Part shown: piece after piece, positions 61,656 to 64,000 of the stretch | How positions within the stretch are numbered: position 1 is the first letter of the stretch | Layout of the letters: every line of letters begins with the position of its first letter | Source: Cuniculiplasma sp052315315 | Lineage (GTDB): Archaea > Thermoplasmatota > Thermoplasmata > Thermoplasmatales > Thermoplasmataceae | DNA: 64,000 bases | NCBI GenBank assembly: GCA_052315315.1 | Contig: JBLSDE010000003.1 | Span: forward strand, 1-64,000 | Direction of reading: 5' to 3' | Program-made: the position numbers and the translations under genes | Notes under the pieces: model-generated | What the model saw: the letters and a program-made list of their open reading frames with translations, nothing else | Database searches by the model: none | Told to the model about the DNA's origin: nothing

Positions 61656-63485
61656 TTATTTCTTTCTTATGAAATAAGCTACACCAATTATTACAACCGC
61701 TGCAACAACTATTGCACCTATGGTTATGTCAAGGCCAAGGGAACCGTTGCTTCCCGTGCTGACAGGTGTGCTGGTAGTGTATGGCGTTGTGCTGATCTCC
61801 ACTGTATGGTTTGAGAAGTGGGGTATGTGTAGCACAACAACATCACCTGAGCTTTCAGCGTAGACTGCGTAAGATGCGTTTGTTGAACTTGTGACATTAA
61901 GTATATCATTCATTGATGTAACCGAAACAATCTGACCGTCGAATTTAAGGTAGACATGGGTTGAGCCGTTAAGGAACTGGTTGGACAGGAATATTATCAC
62001 ATCAGTACCTGTATGATGGCCGGCAGTTGCAGAGAATGTAAGCGTTACCTTACCATGGGTTATCTGTGTTACGTTTGATTGAACCGTTGAATTGAATCCA
62101 ACTGTGAAGTTTCCAAAGTCAGTTGATCCGTTGATTATCATCTGAGCTGCGATCTTTCCCTTTGCAATTGCATCCTGCAATGCTACTCTGTATTTTCCGA
62201 GGTTGCTGAGGCCTGGAGGTGAAACGAAGTGTATCATAGCGGTAGATGTGGTGTTCAATTTAATTGTGTTTCCTGTTACATTGAGAGTTCCACCGTTTAT
62301 GAGAAGATATTCAGTTACGTTGTTGGGTGTAACTATCCTGACAGCCCCAGTTCCGCTTGAGAACCTGTGATCAAAACCGAATACGGCTTTTGCCTGAACA
62401 TCGGAGTTTGATGAAACTGCTGAGGCGTTAATCTGGATATTGGTATTTCTTGTTGCAAAGAATGTGACATTGGAACCGGAAGGTGCAACTATTGTGGCTG
62501 TGCTGTTATCTATGACAAGTGTTCCCTGTGCTACCGGGTTATCGTGGAAAGTTGCTATAAAGCTGGAGTTTGCATAGAGGAATATTGATCCGTATGTCTC
62601 CACACTTCCAAGGTCGAAGTTGGGAATATTTACTCCCTGGCCTATGCTTCCATTTCCCACTACACTTAGGGATGATATAAGTTCATCCATTGATCCTGAT
62701 CTTTTGACCTTAAGATCAGTAAGGGTGTTTGTGGTTGTGTTGAAGTTAAATTCTACGTTTCTTCCGGTTACATTGCCAGTTGTGGCATTATAGCTGAACT
62801 TCTCTGCAATCTTGTCTTTTTCATATTTCTGTATCATATTTGCAAGATTTCCTGATGTTACGAATACTGAAATCAATGGCATATATCCCATAATTTTACT
62901 GGACGTGTTCTGGGTTATTGTGAGAGTCTGCCCGGAGTTTGAAACAGTAACAATACCATCGGTTATGAAAAATCCGCTGAAGTTTCCATTCTGTATGATA
63001 TACTCACTCATCTTGATTCCAAGCATCGTATCAAGACTGAGACCTCCTAGCGTGGAACTTGAGGAAGACTTTACCTGAAAACTTGCATCAAATTTCTTTG
63101 CTTTCTCATTAAGGTTAACCTTCATATTTGCGGCGCTTGTGAGAGATCCATATGTGACAAGCGATACGGCCCTTGGCATTTTGTTTCCAAAGACAAGAAC
63201 CTTTCCGTTATCAAAAGTGAATTGGCTACCGCTTATCATACCTGAAGTTGCAGGTGCTGATCCATTTATGTATATGGAATTGCTTATGACAACGTTCCCG
63301 GAGGAAGTCTGGTAACTAACATTATTTACAAACCCTGAGGTGCTATTATATGAGAGGGTGAAGTTATCAACAGTCTTCACTGAAAGTGAAGACGAAGCTG
63401 AAACTCCGGCATCAGAAAATGCAAATGCCCCGCCACTCATGAGTAGCACCGTAACAGCTATTATGGCAATTATCGTTTTACTCAT
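61656..63485 (-). CDS. Large surface glycoprotein with C-terminal membrane anchor
   Basis: The 609-residue protein starts MSKTIIAIIAVTVLLMSGGAFAFSD, a signal peptide, continues with a beta-rich Ser/Thr/Asn chain holding more than 25 sequons, and ends with one helix (ITIGAIVVAAVVIIGVAYF) and a basic tail IRKK. The start at 63485 is chosen because TTAATATATACC about 25 nt upstream predicts a leaderless mRNA; the longer frame to 63542 would span this promoter. It resembles S-layer or adhesin proteins of wall-less archaea in layout, but no family is recognised. Confidence 0.75.
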   Translation of the reverse strand: MSKTIIAIIAVTVLLMSGGAFAFSDAGVSASSSLSVKTVDNFTLSYNSTSGFVNNVSYQTSSGNVVISNSIYINGSAPATSGMISGSQFTFDNGKVLVFGNKMPRAVSLVTYGSLTSAANMKVNLNEKAKKFDASFQVKSSSSSTLGGLSLDTMLGIKMSEYIIQNGNFSGFFITDGIVTVSNSGQTLTITQNTSSKIMGYMPLISVFVTSGNLANMIQKYEKDKIAEKFSYNATTGNVTGRNVEFNFNTTTNTLTDLKVKRSGSMDELISSLSVVGNGSIGQGVNIPNFDLGSVETYGSIFLYANSSFIATFHDNPVAQGTLVIDNSTATIVAPSGSNVTFFATRNTNIQINASAVSSNSDVQAKAVFGFDHRFSSGTGAVRIVTPNNVTEYLLINGGTLNVTGNTIKLNTTSTAMIHFVSPPGLSNLGKYRVALQDAIAKGKIAAQMIINGSTDFGNFTVGFNSTVQSNVTQITHGKVTLTFSATAGHHTGTDVIIFLSNQFLNGSTHVYLKFDGQIVSVTSMNDILNVTSSTNASYAVYAESSGDVVVLHIPHFSNHTVEISTTPYTTSTPVSTGSNGSLGLDITIGAIVVAAVVIIGVAYFIRKK

Positions 63486-63608
63486 AAGTGAAAGATTGTG
63501 GTATATATTAACTAAATTTTGGTACAATAGAATGGTACGCAATTTTCCTTTATTTATCAGGTTCTTACATTAACAACTACCTTAATTAGGCTGAAAAATA
63601 TACGAAAA

Positions 63609-63940
63609 TGAGGGGAAAGCCCGAGGGCAGCTTACGCTCGAAAGAGTGAGGAAAGTCCCCCCTCCTGAGATGGGTGCCATTGGACTCTAGGTCCATTTTC
63701 CGAGAGGGAAGGCAACGGTAAAAGAAATGATACGCTCCTCCTTTAAGGATGATTCCGAAGGGATGACGTTTTGGAGGGTGGCGATGGGACAACCGCCCTG
63801 GCTGGAGAAAGTCCAAACGGGCCCTGTGAGGCCATCCGGAGGGCCGGGTAGGACGCAGCCCCTTCGGGGGCGAAAGTTGAATGCTGCCAACCTGAGGATT
63901 CAGGTGAACAGAAGGGGGCTTACTCCGGGCATTCCCCTTT
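63609..63940 (+). ncRNA. rnpB: RNase P RNA (archaeal type)
   Basis: The ribozyme that matures tRNA 5' ends, about 332 nt. Helix P1 is AGGGGAA (63611-63617) pairing with TTCCCCT (63932-63938). Conserved region I reads GAGGAAAGTCC at about 63648-63658, and the P4 partner CR-V reads ACAGAAGGGGGCTTACT near 63908-63924. GGATGACGTTTTGGAGGGTGGCG-like sequence lies in the specificity half. The open frames on the opposite strand here are spurious. Confidence 0.9.
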
Positions 63941-63978
63941 TAGGAAATTATTTTTACATCTTTCTATTATGTATAATC

Positions 63979-64000
63979 ATGTCTGAAAAAATGTGCGACG
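63979..64000 (+). CDS. Start of a gene cut by the window edge
   Basis: ATG at 63979 opens a frame reading MSEKMCD to the last base. TATTATGTATAAT immediately upstream is AT-rich. Only seven codons are visible, so no function can be given. Confidence 0.25.

Noticed and set aside
63586..63890. Minus-strand frames across the last 400 bases
   Set aside because: They are antisense to RNase P RNA, which has clear conserved regions and a matching P1 helix.

Overview
This 64 kb window is archaeal and most likely comes from a Thermoplasmatales-type euryarchaeon, an acidophilic lineage near Thermoplasma, Picrophilus, Ferroplasma and Cuniculiplasma. The evidence is a solitary 16S rRNA gene with no 23S or 5S after it, archaeal information-processing genes (RpoK, SecE, Spt5, L11-L1-L10-L12, proteasome alpha, NreA, GINS, archaeal RNase P RNA), TATA-box promoters often placed for leaderless transcripts, and a bacterial-type CoaA, which is a known Thermoplasmatales trait. 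The species cannot be named from the sequence alone.

Layout. 1-117: tail of an IS256-type transposase cut by the window edge. 334-9562: a tightly packed alpha-glucan cluster (GlgB, GlgE, TreS, maltokinase) followed by TreX. Together they form a trehalose to maltose to maltose-1-phosphate to alpha-glucan route with a debranching enzyme. 9.5-14.8 kb: a small zinc ribbon, a HIT protein, an HTH-PRTase regulator, class I LysRS, MetRS and, hidden on the minus strand, rpoK. 15-18.5 kb: glutamate decarboxylase followed by an APC amino-acid transporter, a possible acid-resistance pair. 18.5-22.7 kb: a gene-poor patch with a decayed transposase, a diverged 78-nt direct repeat and a secreted glycoprotein gene that appears frameshifted. 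22.7-24.7 kb: a possible structured RNA, the rRNA promoter, pre-16S processing stems and 16S rRNA.

24.8-28.3 kb: SecE, an enlarged Spt5, an unknown 471-residue protein, a PUA protein and Bcp peroxiredoxin. 28.3-31 kb, minus strand: HMG-CoA synthase, thiolase and DUF35, the entry to the mevalonate pathway; the thiolase lacks the usual nucleophilic cysteine. 31-33.9 kb: a small winged helix, DUF373 membrane protein, MptE-like kinase and ComB-like phosphatase. 33.9-36.6 kb: ribosomal stalk operon with a leader hairpin. 37.4-40.2 kb: FtcD, FchA and threonine dehydratase in one overlapping operon. 40.2-42.4 kb, minus strand: DRG GTPase and CoaA.

42.8-51.4 kb: a complete peptide/oligosaccharide ABC importer with unusually enlarged ATPases and binding protein. 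51.5-54.4 kb: two convergent membrane proteins of an unrecognised family, one carrying a C-terminal iron-sulfur domain. 54.5-56.5 kb: an arsRCB operon with a visible operator. 56.6-58.6 kb: two tRNA-Ser genes, a universal stress protein, a CoA-binding protein and proteasome alpha. 58.7-61.5 kb: NreA, a TatD-like hydrolase and GINS. 61.6-64 kb: a large anchored surface glycoprotein, RNase P RNA and the first codons of another gene.
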